Source: Corynebacterium sp.
GTDB taxonomy: Bacteria > Actinomycetota > Actinomycetes > Mycobacteriales > Mycobacteriaceae
NCBI GenBank assembly: GCA_030450335.1
Contig: JAKDIS010000144.1
Coordinates: forward strand, 1-5,857
Reading direction: 5' to 3'
DNA: 5,857 nucleotides
Below, piece by piece: positions 5,846 to 5,857 of the stretch; the stretch's first letter is position 1, and each line of letters begins with the position of its first letter. The notes below the pieces were generated by a model that saw nothing but the letters and a program-made list of their open reading frames with translations, searched no databases and was not told where the DNA came from. The translations under genes were made by a program, and so were the position numbers.

Positions 5846-5857
5846 TAGCCCCCACGT

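Larger units (their letters stand above)
5538..5857. other. Non-coding upstream region of the pca operon
   Basis: I see no credible gene in this 320-bp stretch. The roughly 100 bp nearest pcaH are less GC-rich and hold the candidate promoter, operator and CGTGA inverted repeats. The distal part, beyond about 5765, is extremely GC-rich and contains a candidate terminator, a ten-C run (5792-5801) and a short hairpin. No divergent gene begins here, so a regulator, if linked, lies outside the window. The only plus-strand reading frame (5657-5848) is Arg/Pro/Gly-rich with no recognisable domain. Confidence 0.7.

Noticed and set aside
5657..5848. Plus-strand 63-codon open frame in the upstream region
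   Set aside because: It has no convincing ribosome site, is Arg/Pro/Gly-rich, and crosses the homopolymer and hairpin region.
1..5857. A previously undescribed system, mobile element, CRISPR array or RNA gene
   Set aside because: All coding space is taken by a known catabolic pathway. I found no transposase, tRNA-like fold, spaced direct repeats or attachment-site duplication.

Overview
The window is high-GC DNA from an actinobacterium. It holds one minus-strand operon of six genes that takes up 4-hydroxybenzoate and degrades it through the protocatechuate branch of the beta-ketoadipate pathway. Codon choice is strongly G/C in third positions, translation starts have good Shine-Dalgarno sequences, and genes are tightly coupled. 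The order pcaH-pcaG-pcaB-pcaC with a stand-alone pcaC resembles what I recall of Corynebacterium, whereas many Rhodococcus and Streptomyces carry a fused pcaL. A corynebacterial or related host is therefore a tentative guess only.

Layout in transcription order, right to left. About 320 bp of non-coding DNA (5538-5857) holds a candidate terminator for an unseen upstream gene, several inverted repeats, a candidate regulator site and a candidate promoter. Then come pcaH (5537-4845), pcaG (4813-4133), pcaB (4131-2833), pcaC (2840-2445), pobA (2448-1234, GTG start overlapping the pcaC stop) and an AAHS-type MFS aromatic acid transporter (from 1230, running off the left edge). Gene junctions are +31, +1, -8, -4 and +3 nt, so a single polycistronic mRNA is likely.

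The genes form an ordered route. The transporter imports an aromatic acid, most likely 4-hydroxybenzoate or protocatechuate. PobA hydroxylates 4-hydroxybenzoate to protocatechuate. PcaHG opens the ring between the hydroxyls to give 3-carboxy-cis,cis-muconate. PcaB cyclises this to 4-carboxymuconolactone, and PcaC decarboxylates it to the beta-ketoadipate enol-lactone. The later steps (PcaD, PcaIJ, PcaF) and any dedicated regulator are not in the window.

I see no previously undescribed system. This is a recognisable catabolic operon, and the points worth a second look are smaller. PobA has a natural helix-H2 sequence that resembles engineered NADH-preferring variants. PobA also has a short Ser-Gly-Thr repeat in a loop. 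Small tandem duplications sit at the pcaH stop and the transporter start. The upstream region has candidate regulator palindromes and a terminator containing a ten-C run.
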